A stretch of 64,000 nt of DNA, from positions 8,778,501 through 8,842,500 of the forward strand of contig NZ_JAMZEB010000002.1 of assembly GCF_024172165.1 (NCBI RefSeq), in the 5' to 3' direction. Shown here one piece after another: positions 9,198 to 16,715 of the stretch. Under the pieces are notes generated by a model, which was given only the letters and a program-made list of their open reading frames with translations, ran no database searches and had not been told where the DNA came from. Each line of letters begins with the position of its first letter. Position 1 is the stretch's first letter. The position numbers were made by a program, and so were the translations under genes. The stretch comes from Nonomuraea thailandensis (GTDB lineage Bacteria > Actinomycetota > Actinomycetes > Streptosporangiales > Streptosporangiaceae).

Positions 9198-9734
9198 TCA
9201 GCGGTCCGCATCGGATTCCTCCCAGAACGGTGGGACGAACCCGCCGTCGCGACACGTCACGACCTTCCCGTCGCGTACGCCGAGCACCTCCGGCTCATCA
9301 TCCTCATACCAGCGCTGGTAACCGAAGAAGGACCCGTTCTCGTGCAGCCGGACGGCCAGCCGGCCCATCAGCTCAGCCACCTCCGCATGCCCGTCGGGGT
9401 GAACCTCCCAGCGGCAGGTCAGCGCCCACCGTTCGTCGCCGCGCACCAGGATCGAGAAGCCGGCCCCGGGAATCTTCGAGGCCGCGTACGGTGACCCGCC
9501 GTCACCCCACGCCGGTCGCGGAAACTCCTTGATCACCCAGTCGCCGTTCTCGTCCCGCATGGGCTCCTGCTCGTCAGGCAGCAGATCGAGAACCTCATTG
9601 ACCACGATCGTCCTCTCGGCGACGTGCCCGGGCCGCGAGCCGAGCCCCAGGTGCCAGCGCAGCTCGGCGAGCTCGGCCTCGGGCAGATCGCCGCGCAGGT
9701 CCATCGCGACCATGAGCTCATGAATGTCAGCCAT
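9198..9734 (-). CDS. Hypothetical protein
   Basis: A 178-aa soluble protein that I do not recognise. It is acidic and rich in aromatic residues near the C-terminus (SFFGYQRWYEDDEPEVLGV, then VPPFWEESDADR). The start at 9734 (MADIHELMVAMDLRGDLPEA) was chosen because the upstream extension is Arg/Cys-rich and unlike protein. It is convergent with the ankyrin gene (13-bp gap). Nothing in the neighbourhood indicates a role. Confidence 0.6.
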   Translation of the reverse strand: MADIHELMVAMDLRGDLPEAELAELRWHLGLGSRPGHVAERTIVVNEVLDLLPDEQEPMRDENGDWVIKEFPRPAWGDGGSPYAASKIPGAGFSILVRGDERWALTCRWEVHPDGHAEVAELMGRLAVRLHENGSFFGYQRWYEDDEPEVLGVRDGKVVTCRDGGFVPPFWEESDADR

Positions 9735-9938
9735 GGCCGGAACCGTAGCGGCGCGGACCGACATCGATGCGATGCGAGACTGACCGGCTACATCAGCGAC
9801 CTGGACCTGCCCGCCGCGGCAGGGCGACGCGGGTCGCCACGCACCTGCTCGGCGGACGACGCACACGGCTCGATCGCTTACGTGACCGTACCCGCTCATC
9901 CACCAGCATCCGAAGGCCACTGATCTGGCGGCGGAGAC

Positions 9939-10454
9939 ATGAATCGTGATCCATGCGTGTGCATCGCGAGACAGCCGGATCCGATGCTTGCGGTGATGGA
10001 TGGACGCAACGCGAGTGTCTCACCCGCCACCGGAGGCCGGCTCGCCGAGCGACTGGTCGTCGCCGGGCTGGCCGGCATCATCCTGCCCTTCGTCCAGTTC
10101 GGCTGGCTCGTGCTCGTAGCCGCCCTGTCCGACGACTCCCGCTGCGGCCACTTCGGCTGTGTCGGCCTGCCGGCCGACGCGTGGACGATCGGGAACTGGG
10201 CAGCGGTCGCGCTCGCCTGGCCGCTGCTGCACCTCCTCGGGGTGCGCCCCGCATGGCCGGTCGCCGTGCTGGCGCCCTTCTTCCTGGTGCCGATCTGGGA
10301 GCTCACCGACGTTCCGGTCAGCGTGGTCGCCGGATCGTTCGCCTACCCCCTGGCCGCCCTGGTGAGCGCGCCGGACCTGTCATGGCGGGGGCGCGGCCTG
10401 GTCCTGGCCCTTTTCCTTCTGGTCTGCGCCTTCCTCGCGCTTGCTGTCGGATAG
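9939..10454 (+). CDS. Small four-helix membrane protein
   Basis: Up to 171 aa with four hydrophobic segments (LAGIILPFVQFGWLVLVAAL; NWAAVALAWPLLHLLG; WPVAVLAPFFLVPIW; LVLALFLLVCAFLALAVG) and a CGHFGC motif in the first loop. Alternative starts at 9984 and 9996 remove an unlikely Cys-rich leader, so the first 15-20 residues are doubtful. Function unknown. It is the last chromosomal gene before the integrated element. Before integration it would have faced the acyl-CoA dehydrogenase gene tail to tail. Confidence 0.6.
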   Translation: MNRDPCVCIARQPDPMLAVMDGRNASVSPATGGRLAERLVVAGLAGIILPFVQFGWLVLVAALSDDSRCGHFGCVGLPADAWTIGNWAAVALAWPLLHLLGVRPAWPVAVLAPFFLVPIWELTDVPVSVVAGSFAYPLAALVSAPDLSWRGRGLVLALFLLVCAFLALAVG

Positions 10455-10535
10455 TGCCGGCCGGGGCGACAACGGCCTCGCCGCCAGGTCGGGTAGTCGG
10501 CCAACACATCGGCGAAGCGGGGTTTGAACTGGGGG

Positions 10536-10557
10536 TTTGGGGGGCTGTGCCCCCCAA
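10536..10557. terminator. GC hairpin between convergent genes
   Basis: A near-perfect stem TTGGGGGGC / GCCCCCCAA with a 3-base loop. It lies between the membrane-protein gene (ending 10454) and the displaced acyl-CoA dehydrogenase 3' end (stop at 10626-10628), the right place for a terminator serving both strands. No strong T-tract follows, as is common in actinomycetes. Confidence 0.6.
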
Positions 10558-10625
10558 TGTCACCGCCTGAGCTTCCTTGCGCGCAGCGCCTTCCTTGCGA
10601 AGACCATGCGTTTCCCAGAGAGCCT

Positions 10626-10696
10626 CTACTTGAGGAGCTGCCGCGCCATCACCATGCGCTGGATCTGGTTGGTGCCCTCGTAGATCTGGGTGATCT
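10626..10696 (-). pseudogene. Displaced original 3' end of the acyl-CoA dehydrogenase gene, with left att core
   Basis: Read on the minus strand this piece encodes ITQIYEGTNQIQRMVMARQL followed by LK and a TAG stop, the same C-terminus as the intact gene at 30359-31522. Bases 10659-10696 are a 38-bp perfect copy of 30392-30429 (the att core). The remaining codons to the stop (10626-10658) encode the same residues with several synonymous differences. This is the chromosomal end of the gene, cut off when the element integrated; everything to the right of 10696 belongs to the element. Confidence 0.93.
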
Positions 10697-10800
10697 CCGA
10701 CACCCGATTCGATCACCTGCGAAGGCAGCTCGACCATACGGCTGAGCACCGGCTACGCCTGTGGACACTTCGCATCTCTTTTCGCTGGTTACGGCACTCC

Positions 10801-10823
10801 CACGGAACAGCGACGGAACAAGG
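10801..10823 (+). other. Putative integrase arm-type site, left
   Basis: CACGGAACAG followed one base later by GACGGAAC: two ACGGAAC half-sites 11 bp apart. The same arrangement in the same orientation occurs at 30269-30292, just inside the other end. In the excised circle the two would flank the core at about 100 bp on each side, as expected for arm sites of a tyrosine integrase. Confidence 0.55.
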
Positions 10824-11289
10824 ACAGAGCACGGGAGCGGTCTGCGCCGCTCCTTGGTGAGCGCCTGCTTGCAAACGGGAGCCGGCACACCGTCGAGGGG
10901 TCTTTCTCCTGGTCAAGCGGTAGATGCCGTCTGGTGGGCGGCGCTCGCATGCGTCGGTGTTGCTGTACCTCCCTGCTATACAGCAACCCGGCAGACGGCC
11001 GGCCCACCTATCCGGTGGCAAGGGGACCCGTACCGCAGGGCCGCCAGGCCCGAGGAACGGAAGCCCCGCGGCTGCCTGACCTTCCGCTTTCCAGGCGGGC
11101 CAATCATCCTGGCCGGCAGCGGAAACCCGCGGTCAGAGGACGGTGGTCGGGGTGAGCCCTCGTGCGGGGACGTTGCTGTCAGCGCTGGTGCCACCAAACT
11201 CCTCACTCAGCCCGGCTCTACACTCCAGTCGGATTGCCTTAAATGACCTTGAGTGTCTTACTTAGCGCCATCTCGATTCTACGCCAGCG
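10824..11289. other. Non-coding stretch at the left end of the element
   Basis: About 470 bp with no credible gene. Open frames here show no start signals or protein-like composition. An imperfect inverted repeat lies around 10960-10990 (TGCTGTA ... TACAGCA). The base composition drops sharply near 11230, where the low-G+C cargo begins. Confidence 0.5.
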
Positions 11290-12438
11290 ATGTGCAATGA
11301 TATGCATATGCGCTATCCGTCATTCTCACTAGATATTTCTGGCCAGGAATTAGTGTGCGGGACGATCAATAATGTCGATTATGAGATCGCAAGCGATCAC
11401 TCCGATGCCATCGCAGGGATCAGCGTAGCTAATTTCTCCACGACACTACTGGAACGCAGCCGAAGGCTATGGAACGACTCTCCCGACAAGGGTGACGCCT
11501 ACGCCTCAATTGTCATCGAAGATTTCGTCGTGTTTCCATGGGATGAATTCGCTTCATACTATCTTGACCTAACCAAAGAAGACGAATTTACCATAACTAT
11601 CTATTTTATTTCGCTAATTCCTAGTTTCCCTGGGGAGATGGAGCAAGTCACTAACCCCATCATCAGGAGATTCGGATTGCGTTTGATTGAAACAAGTGAG
11701 GCTTCGGAGGGACTAGCATCCACCTTTGATGACGGGGCACGTTCATGGTTTATGAAATGCACCGGACCAACTCAGAACCTAACGCTCGGCGATCTATTCT
11801 CCTTGCGCCGCGAGCTGAGCTACAGGGCATTCTTCTCCGAGAACTCCCTGATGCATCCTAATGTAATTATAGATATTCTTGAGGCTGGTGGTGCTTCGCA
11901 GCTGATTGGAACTCCCGAATCCGACACTCTTGAGGTCAAGAGCATCGACTACATGTCGAAGTATCAGGGCGACCGATGGAAGGTCGAACTCGCCCAAGAT
12001 GTATCTAGTTTTGCCAACGCGGAGCTTGGCGGGCTATTGCTCATTGGAATTGAATCCCGGGAGATCGACGGCAGAGATACTCTACATAAACTAACCCCAT
12101 TGAGCCCAAACCCAAAGCGACTGGGCCAGTATCGCGACGTCATCAATGCTCGTATTCATCCGCCAATTGATGACCTTCGCCTTGACGTAATACCACTCGG
12201 CCATAAAGAAATATTGTACGTCTTGATTCCACCACAGCGTGATGAACGAAAGCCTTTCATGGTCTTCGGTGGAATTCTTGATGGGAAGGTAGAAGGAAAA
12301 ATGTTTTCGATCGTCCGCAGGCGTGGTGATCGTACAGTAGGGGTGGATCCACGAGAGCTTCATGCGATGCTTGTTGCCGGGCGTACTTTCTTTAGGACTG
12401 GGAATAGGCCTAACAGCCCGAACAATGGTCGCGAATAG
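11290..12438 (+). CDS. Schlafen/AlbA_2-domain protein (putative defence cargo)
   Basis: A 382-aa protein, clearly lower in G+C than its neighbours. The C-terminal half (about residues 215-350) matches the AlbA_2 (divergent AAA-4, Schlafen-like) domain: an ESDTLEVKS strand, then DVSSFANAELGGLLLIGIES, the typical AFANxxGGxLxIGI motif, and a late LYVLIPPQ strand. The first 200 residues are acidic and unrecognised. AlbA_2 proteins act as nucleic-acid-binding or nuclease-like factors and are common in defence islands. ATG 11290 lacks a ribosome binding site; ATG 11302 and 11308 are alternatives. It precedes the PIN-Mrr gene by 259 bp, on the same strand. Defence is inferred from family and position. 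Confidence 0.75.
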   Translation: MCNDMHMRYPSFSLDISGQELVCGTINNVDYEIASDHSDAIAGISVANFSTTLLERSRRLWNDSPDKGDAYASIVIEDFVVFPWDEFASYYLDLTKEDEFTITIYFISLIPSFPGEMEQVTNPIIRRFGLRLIETSEASEGLASTFDDGARSWFMKCTGPTQNLTLGDLFSLRRELSYRAFFSENSLMHPNVIIDILEAGGASQLIGTPESDTLEVKSIDYMSKYQGDRWKVELAQDVSSFANAELGGLLLIGIESREIDGRDTLHKLTPLSPNPKRLGQYRDVINARIHPPIDDLRLDVIPLGHKEILYVLIPPQRDERKPFMVFGGILDGKVEGKMFSIVRRRGDRTVGVDPRELHAMLVAGRTFFRTGNRPNSPNNGRE

Positions 12439-12697
12439 TACAACGAAGAAGATCCATCGGCATCGGTCACCTCAACCGTAGATGACGAGTGCCTTAAACT
12501 GGACAGAGGTAGCAAGCAGACATAGAAGTCTCTCGGGAGGCGTCCTCTCAGGCAGACAAGCCAGGTTCTAGAGGTCCCCTGCCCTCGAGTACGAGAGAGA
12601 CGGATGTCCCGGTGATGATCATCCAGGCTGCACGACCATGCGCTCAAGATAGAACTGATCTAGGCCTTAAGTCGATTACTCCGATAGGCTGTTCAAA
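12439..12697. other. Intergenic spacer between the two cargo genes
   Basis: A 259-bp spacer with no gene and no clear hairpin terminator. It is long enough to hold a promoter for the PIN-Mrr gene, but no convincing -35/-10 pair stands out. Confidence 0.4.
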
Positions 12698-14155
12698 ATG
12701 AACGCGCAGTACCAAAATGACCCGCAAGATCCGGTTGGTCTGGGCAGCGGCTTTCAGGCGTGGTGGGCGGAGGTCCCAGACCCAGGGCCTTATATTCGTG
12801 AGGGGCTCATCGTCTTGGACGCGAATGTGCTGCTGCACCTGTACCGCGTCACCCCCACCGCTCGCGAACAGATTTTGGCAACTCTGCTGGAGGTGCGAGA
12901 TCGGCTCTGGATCCCACATCAAGCGGCACTAGAATTCCACCGCAATCGGGTCGATGTGGTGTTAAATAGGTTGTCTCAATTCCGCGAGGTTCGGCGCGTC
13001 CTAAAAGATGCAACCAATAAGGCGGCTGGCGAGCTACGAAAAGCTGTATTGCGCTTCACTCACCTACGCCAAATGAACATGACCGACCGAGTCTGGGACC
13101 CCGGCGCAAATGGCCTGAATGAGGAATCAATTCTCTCTAGACTCGATGGAGTGATGGATTCCGCTCTGGCAGAACTCGTGACGTTGGAAGCCGAACACGA
13201 CCTCGCACCGAACGATCTCCAGTCCGGCGATCCGGTACTTGCACGCCTTGACGAGGTGACAAGAGGCCGTATTGGACCACCATATCTTCATGCCGAACTG
13301 AGACACCTTGTAGAAGAAGCGACATCTTACAGATACCCGAATTTAATCCCGCCGGGATATAGAGACGCCGAAAGGAAGCCTACCCCATACAGGGCAGCTG
13401 GCGATTACATCCTTTGGCGTCAGATTATGGATTATGCACAGACGGAAGCCCGAGGACGCATGCTTGTCATGGTCACCAGCGATGCAAAGGAGGACTGGTG
13501 GGAGCTCGACAAGAACGGGAAAGCCCAGCAGGGACGCCCGGAACTAAGACAAGAGCTTTTTGATCACAGCAAGTCGTCGATGGTACAGATGATGCTATCT
13601 GACTTCCTGGAAGCTGCCGTCGAACAGTTTCCTGGCCGAGTTTCACCTGACACGGTTAGTGAAGTCCGCGAATCTGAAAGAACGGCACAAGCGGCAGGGG
13701 TTCTCGATGTACTGTCATCTCTAAAGGACGACCATAAGCCCGATCTTATGGCACTGTCTCCCGCCGAGTTTGAGCATTTGATACGGCAACTACTCGAAGC
13801 CATGGGGTTCACTGCATACGTTACAGAGCCAGCGCATGATGCCGGTTTCGATATTGACGCCACAAAGTCGGACGCTAATCTTGGGGTCATTAGGACTGTG
13901 GCCCAGGTGAAGCGCTACAGCAGGGCTGTCTCCCTCGACGCCGTCCATGCGCTGTATGGGGTCATGACGCACGTGAAAGCACAAGCCGGCATCATGGTAA
14001 CAACTAGCTGGTTTGGAAGCGCCACGAGGAAATTCGTCGAGGGGAAGCCGCTCACGTTGATCGACGGACCCGAGCTGATCAGCCTGTTGCATGACTATCT
14101 TGACATAGATGCCACCATCTCGATTCGACGCCCCATGAACAGAGATAATCAATAG
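12698..14155 (+). CDS. PIN-like nuclease fused to an Mrr-type restriction endonuclease domain
   Basis: A 485-aa protein with two nuclease domains. Residues about 35-300 form a PIN_8-like domain: LIVLDANVLLHLYR with the first acidic residue at D41, WIPHQAALEFHRNR with the second, and a late MLVMVTSDAKEDWWELDKNG block followed by RPELRQEL, typical of this large PIN family. Residues about 355-470 form an Mrr-type PD-(D/E)xK domain: SPAEFEHLIRQLLEAMGF, GFDIDAT and the catalytic AQVKRY, then GIMVTTSWF. All expected active-site residues appear present. PIN domains usually cut RNA and Mrr domains cut (modified) DNA. G+C is below that of the element backbone. A defence or abortive-infection role is inferred from domains, fusion and position. 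Confidence 0.85.
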   Translation: MNAQYQNDPQDPVGLGSGFQAWWAEVPDPGPYIREGLIVLDANVLLHLYRVTPTAREQILATLLEVRDRLWIPHQAALEFHRNRVDVVLNRLSQFREVRRVLKDATNKAAGELRKAVLRFTHLRQMNMTDRVWDPGANGLNEESILSRLDGVMDSALAELVTLEAEHDLAPNDLQSGDPVLARLDEVTRGRIGPPYLHAELRHLVEEATSYRYPNLIPPGYRDAERKPTPYRAAGDYILWRQIMDYAQTEARGRMLVMVTSDAKEDWWELDKNGKAQQGRPELRQELFDHSKSSMVQMMLSDFLEAAVEQFPGRVSPDTVSEVRESERTAQAAGVLDVLSSLKDDHKPDLMALSPAEFEHLIRQLLEAMGFTAYVTEPAHDAGFDIDATKSDANLGVIRTVAQVKRYSRAVSLDAVHALYGVMTHVKAQAGIMVTTSWFGSATRKFVEGKPLTLIDGPELISLLHDYLDIDATISIRRPMNRDNQ

Positions 14156-14594
14156 ATCGCAGGCATCAACGTGTCCGCTTAGGGTCGTGCGCGCCTCTAT
14201 CTGGAGAACCGATGAACCACCCAGTTTAGCTTGCACTTTCGGTGATCAGCCGTGATCCTCGGTGGGCCAGGGCTGAGGAACGAAGCCCTGGCCCACCGAG
14301 CGCCCCCGGCCACGTACGGTGACTCGCCATGCCGTGGCGATCGTAAGGGCCGCATTCGTGTGGTGGGCCTGACGTCCTCGGCCATAACGCTGGGTTCATC
14401 TGGCATGGCTCTATCGCCCTCGTGGAGCTACAAATTCCTTGAAGTTCCATGTAACCGATGTGGCGTCGATAGACGCGTGGGTGGTGCTGGTCGCGACCGG
14501 CCGGAGAGCCGCAGCGCGGCCAGCGACCGCCCGACGCGCGGCAGGCCGCCACAGGCGGGCTGCCCTTGATGACGTGCAGATAAGTTGCTTTCTG
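14156..14594. other. Gene-free spacer with a long perfect hairpin
   Basis: About 440 bp between the PIN-Mrr gene and the first insertion sequence. It holds the hairpin listed separately. G+C rises back to the element average towards the insertion sequence. The short open frames show no start signals, so I see no gene. Confidence 0.5.
14258..14300. terminator. Perfect 17-bp stem hairpin downstream of the PIN-Mrr gene
   Basis: CTCGGTGGGCCAGGGCT and its exact complement AGCCCTGGCCCACCGAG are separated by 9 bases. It sits about 100 bp after the PIN-Mrr stop. It could serve as a terminator, although no T-tract follows; alternatively it is a remnant of another mobile end. Confidence 0.55.
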
Positions 14595-14609
14595 GGCTGC
14601 CCGTAGCTG
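14595..14609. repeat. Target-site copy 1 (GGCTGCCCGTAGCTG)
   Basis: This 15-bp sequence occurs three times: here, at 16641-16655 and at 19208-19222. The copies lie exactly outside the TGTC ends of the two IS481-like elements, as expected for target-site duplications. A 15-bp duplication is at the upper end of what is reported for the IS481 family. Confidence 0.85.
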
Positions 14610-16640
14610 TGTCCTGTCTCGCTTGATGGTTGACACTCTGGCCTCGCTTGATGCTTGACACCTTGATCGTTATCTGTGCCTGCTCGTGGCGTTATCGGCG
14701 CTTCGGGGGAGGCTCGGGTGGCATTGGTGGAGTTGAGTGTCGTGGAGCAGCGCTATCACGCGGTGATCGAGGTGTTGTCGGGCGCGAAGGTCACCGATGT
14801 GGCCGGACGGTATGGGGTGTCGCGGCAGTCGGTGCATGCCTGGGTGCGGCGGTATCAGGACGGTGGCCTGGCGGGGCTGGCCGATCGGTCGCATGCACCG
14901 AAGGCGCATCCGATGCAGACGTCGGCTGCGATCGAGGCGCTGATCTGTGAGCTGCGGCGGGCCCATCCGCGGTGGGGGCCGCGTACCCTGTTGTGGGAGC
15001 TGGGCCGGCGCGGGGTGGAGCCGTTGCCGTCGCGGGCGAGCATCTACCGGGTGTTGGTGCGTAACGGGCTGGTCGAGCCGGTCACCCGCCGGCGCAGGCG
15101 CGAGGATTACCGCCGCTGGGAGCGTCCGGGGCCGATGCAGTTGTGGCAGATGGACATCATGGGCGGGCTGCTGCTGGCCGACGGCAGCGAGGCCCAGCTG
15201 ATCACTGGCGTGGACGATCATTCCCGGTTCTGCGTGATCGCCTCGGTGGTGACCCGGCCGACCGGGCGGCTGGTGTGCGCGGCGTTCGCCGCGGCGATGC
15301 GCGCCTATGGGGTGCCGCTGGAGGTGCTGACCGACAACGGCAAGCAGTTCACCGGCCGGTTCGGCGGGCCGAAGGCAGGCGAGGTGCTGTTCGAGCGTGT
15401 CTGCCGGGAGAACGGCATCAAACTGCGTCACACCGCACCACGCACCCCGACCACCACTGGCAAGATCGAGCGCTTCCATCAGAGCGTGCGCCGCGAGCTG
15501 CTGACCGAGGCGCTGCCGTTCGCCTCGATCGAGACCGCCCAGGCCGAACTGGACGCCTTCGCCGAGCATTACAACACCGCCCGCCCTCACCAGGCGCTGG
15601 ACATGGCCTTCCCCGCCGACCGGTTCTTCATCGAGCGCAGCGACGGACAACGCCGGGCCGAGCGGGAACTGCCACTGCACCTGCCCGCCGGCCTGACCAC
15701 GGTGCCCGCCCCCGCTGCCGGCGTTGCTCCCGCGGCCCCTCCCGCGACCGCACCGCCGGATCTCCCGGCCCCGGCCATCCATCACTTCGATCAACCCGAA
15801 CGGCCCGAGCCCGTCCTGATGAGCACGGTCGATCCGCTATCGCGCCAGGCGATCGAGGTCGATCGGGTCGTTCCTGCCTCAGGCAACCTGTCGATCGGTG
15901 GCCAGCAGCTCTGGCTCGGCCCCGATCGGGCGGGCATGCCGATCACCGTGTGGATCAGCACTCAGCGGCTGCACGTGTTCACCGGCAGCGGTGGCCGGCT
16001 CAAGAGCGTGGCCTCCCGGCTGACCGTCAAGGACCTGGCCGCGCTGCTCGCTTCGGGACAAGCCCGCCCAGCACCGGACGAGCCCGTCGCCGAGCCCGCG
16101 ATTGCGGCGAGCGCCGTCGAGGTGGATCGGCAGGTCAGCTCGATCGGCACCATCAGCCTGGCCGGGCGGGCCCTGTGCATCGGCGCCCACCTGGCCGGCC
16201 GCCGCGTCATCGTGCGCTTGGACGGCATCACGGCCCGCGTCATGGACGAGGAACGCCTGCTGCTGCGCGCCGTACCCTGCCCACTCCCGCTCGCCGAGTG
16301 TGTCACCCTGCGCAACGCCCGCCCCGCCGGACCACCACCCGGCGCTCCGACCGAGCCCGTCACCGTCCAGCGGGTGGTCTGCAGCCGCGGGCACTTCCAG
16401 GTGGTCGGGCAGAAGGTCCAGGTCGGCCGGGTTCACGCCCGCAAGATCCTGGACGTGACCGTGGACGACACCCACATCACCGTGCGCGACAACGGCGAAC
16501 CCATCCGCGTCGTGCCCCGAACCACCACCCAGGAGATCACCCGGATCAAGTCCCAAGCGCATACTAAGAAGCGAAAGATCGGCTAGGAGTGTCAAGCATC
16601 ATCCGATGCCAAAGCGTCAAGCATCAAGTGAGACCAGACA
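14610..16640 (+). mobile_element. IS481-like insertion sequence A (2031 bp)
   Basis: The ends form an imperfect terminal inverted repeat of about 55 bp starting TGTC. The left end has GCTTGATGGTTGACAC and CGCTTGATGCTTGACACC in tandem; the right end has the inverted counterparts TGTCAAGCATCATCC and CGTCAAGCATCAAGTGAGAC. Each end thus carries two similar blocks, probably two transposase sites. It holds a single transposase gene. Flanking 15-bp duplications are present on both sides (14595-14609 and 16641-16655). Nothing looks truncated. Confidence 0.88.
14718..16586 (+). CDS. IS481-like long-form transposase (element A)
   Basis: A 622-aa DDE transposase. An N-terminal helix-turn-helix (VTDVAGRYGVSRQSVHAWVR) and a second HTH region precede the rve catalytic core with D146 (LWQMDIMGG), D206 (LTDNGKQF) and E251 (TGKIERFHQ). 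GTG 14718 is chosen because GGGGGAGG lies five bases upstream and the protein then begins like its neighbour (LVELSVVEQRY). The C-terminal 250 residues hold three related blocks of about 65-70 aa beginning VDRVVPASGNLSIGG, VDRQVSSIGTISLAG and VQRVVCSRGHFQVVG, an extension not present in short IS481 transposases; it may help bind DNA or assemble the complex (inference). Confidence 0.92.
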   Translation: MALVELSVVEQRYHAVIEVLSGAKVTDVAGRYGVSRQSVHAWVRRYQDGGLAGLADRSHAPKAHPMQTSAAIEALICELRRAHPRWGPRTLLWELGRRGVEPLPSRASIYRVLVRNGLVEPVTRRRRREDYRRWERPGPMQLWQMDIMGGLLLADGSEAQLITGVDDHSRFCVIASVVTRPTGRLVCAAFAAAMRAYGVPLEVLTDNGKQFTGRFGGPKAGEVLFERVCRENGIKLRHTAPRTPTTTGKIERFHQSVRRELLTEALPFASIETAQAELDAFAEHYNTARPHQALDMAFPADRFFIERSDGQRRAERELPLHLPAGLTTVPAPAAGVAPAAPPATAPPDLPAPAIHHFDQPERPEPVLMSTVDPLSRQAIEVDRVVPASGNLSIGGQQLWLGPDRAGMPITVWISTQRLHVFTGSGGRLKSVASRLTVKDLAALLASGQARPAPDEPVAEPAIAASAVEVDRQVSSIGTISLAGRALCIGAHLAGRRVIVRLDGITARVMDEERLLLRAVPCPLPLAECVTLRNARPAGPPPGAPTEPVTVQRVVCSRGHFQVVGQKVQVGRVHARKILDVTVDDTHITVRDNGEPIRVVPRTTTQEITRIKSQAHTKKRKIG

Positions 16641-16655
16641 GGCTGCCCGTAGCTG
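16641..16655. repeat. Target-site copy 2, shared by both insertion sequences
   Basis: This copy of GGCTGCCCGTAGCTG is the only DNA between the right end of element A (16640) and the left end of element B (16656). The second insertion therefore used exactly the duplicated target of the first, or both recognise this sequence. Confidence 0.85.
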
Positions 16656-16715
16656 TGTCGGGTCTCATGACTCGCGTGACACATCGTGCTCAGGACGTGC
16701 GTAACACTTCGCCGA

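Noticed and set aside
10626..10696. A second, independent acyl-CoA dehydrogenase gene
   Set aside because: Only the last 20-odd codons are present and similarity stops exactly at the 38-bp core, which fits a displaced gene end and not a paralogue.
10761..11246. An open frame in the left end of the element
   Set aside because: No ribosome binding site, no family and no protein-like pattern; it lies in probable attachment-site DNA.
14300..14594. Possible gene remnant before the first insertion sequence
   Set aside because: The short frames have no start signal and no recognisable family; the evidence is too weak to call a pseudogene.
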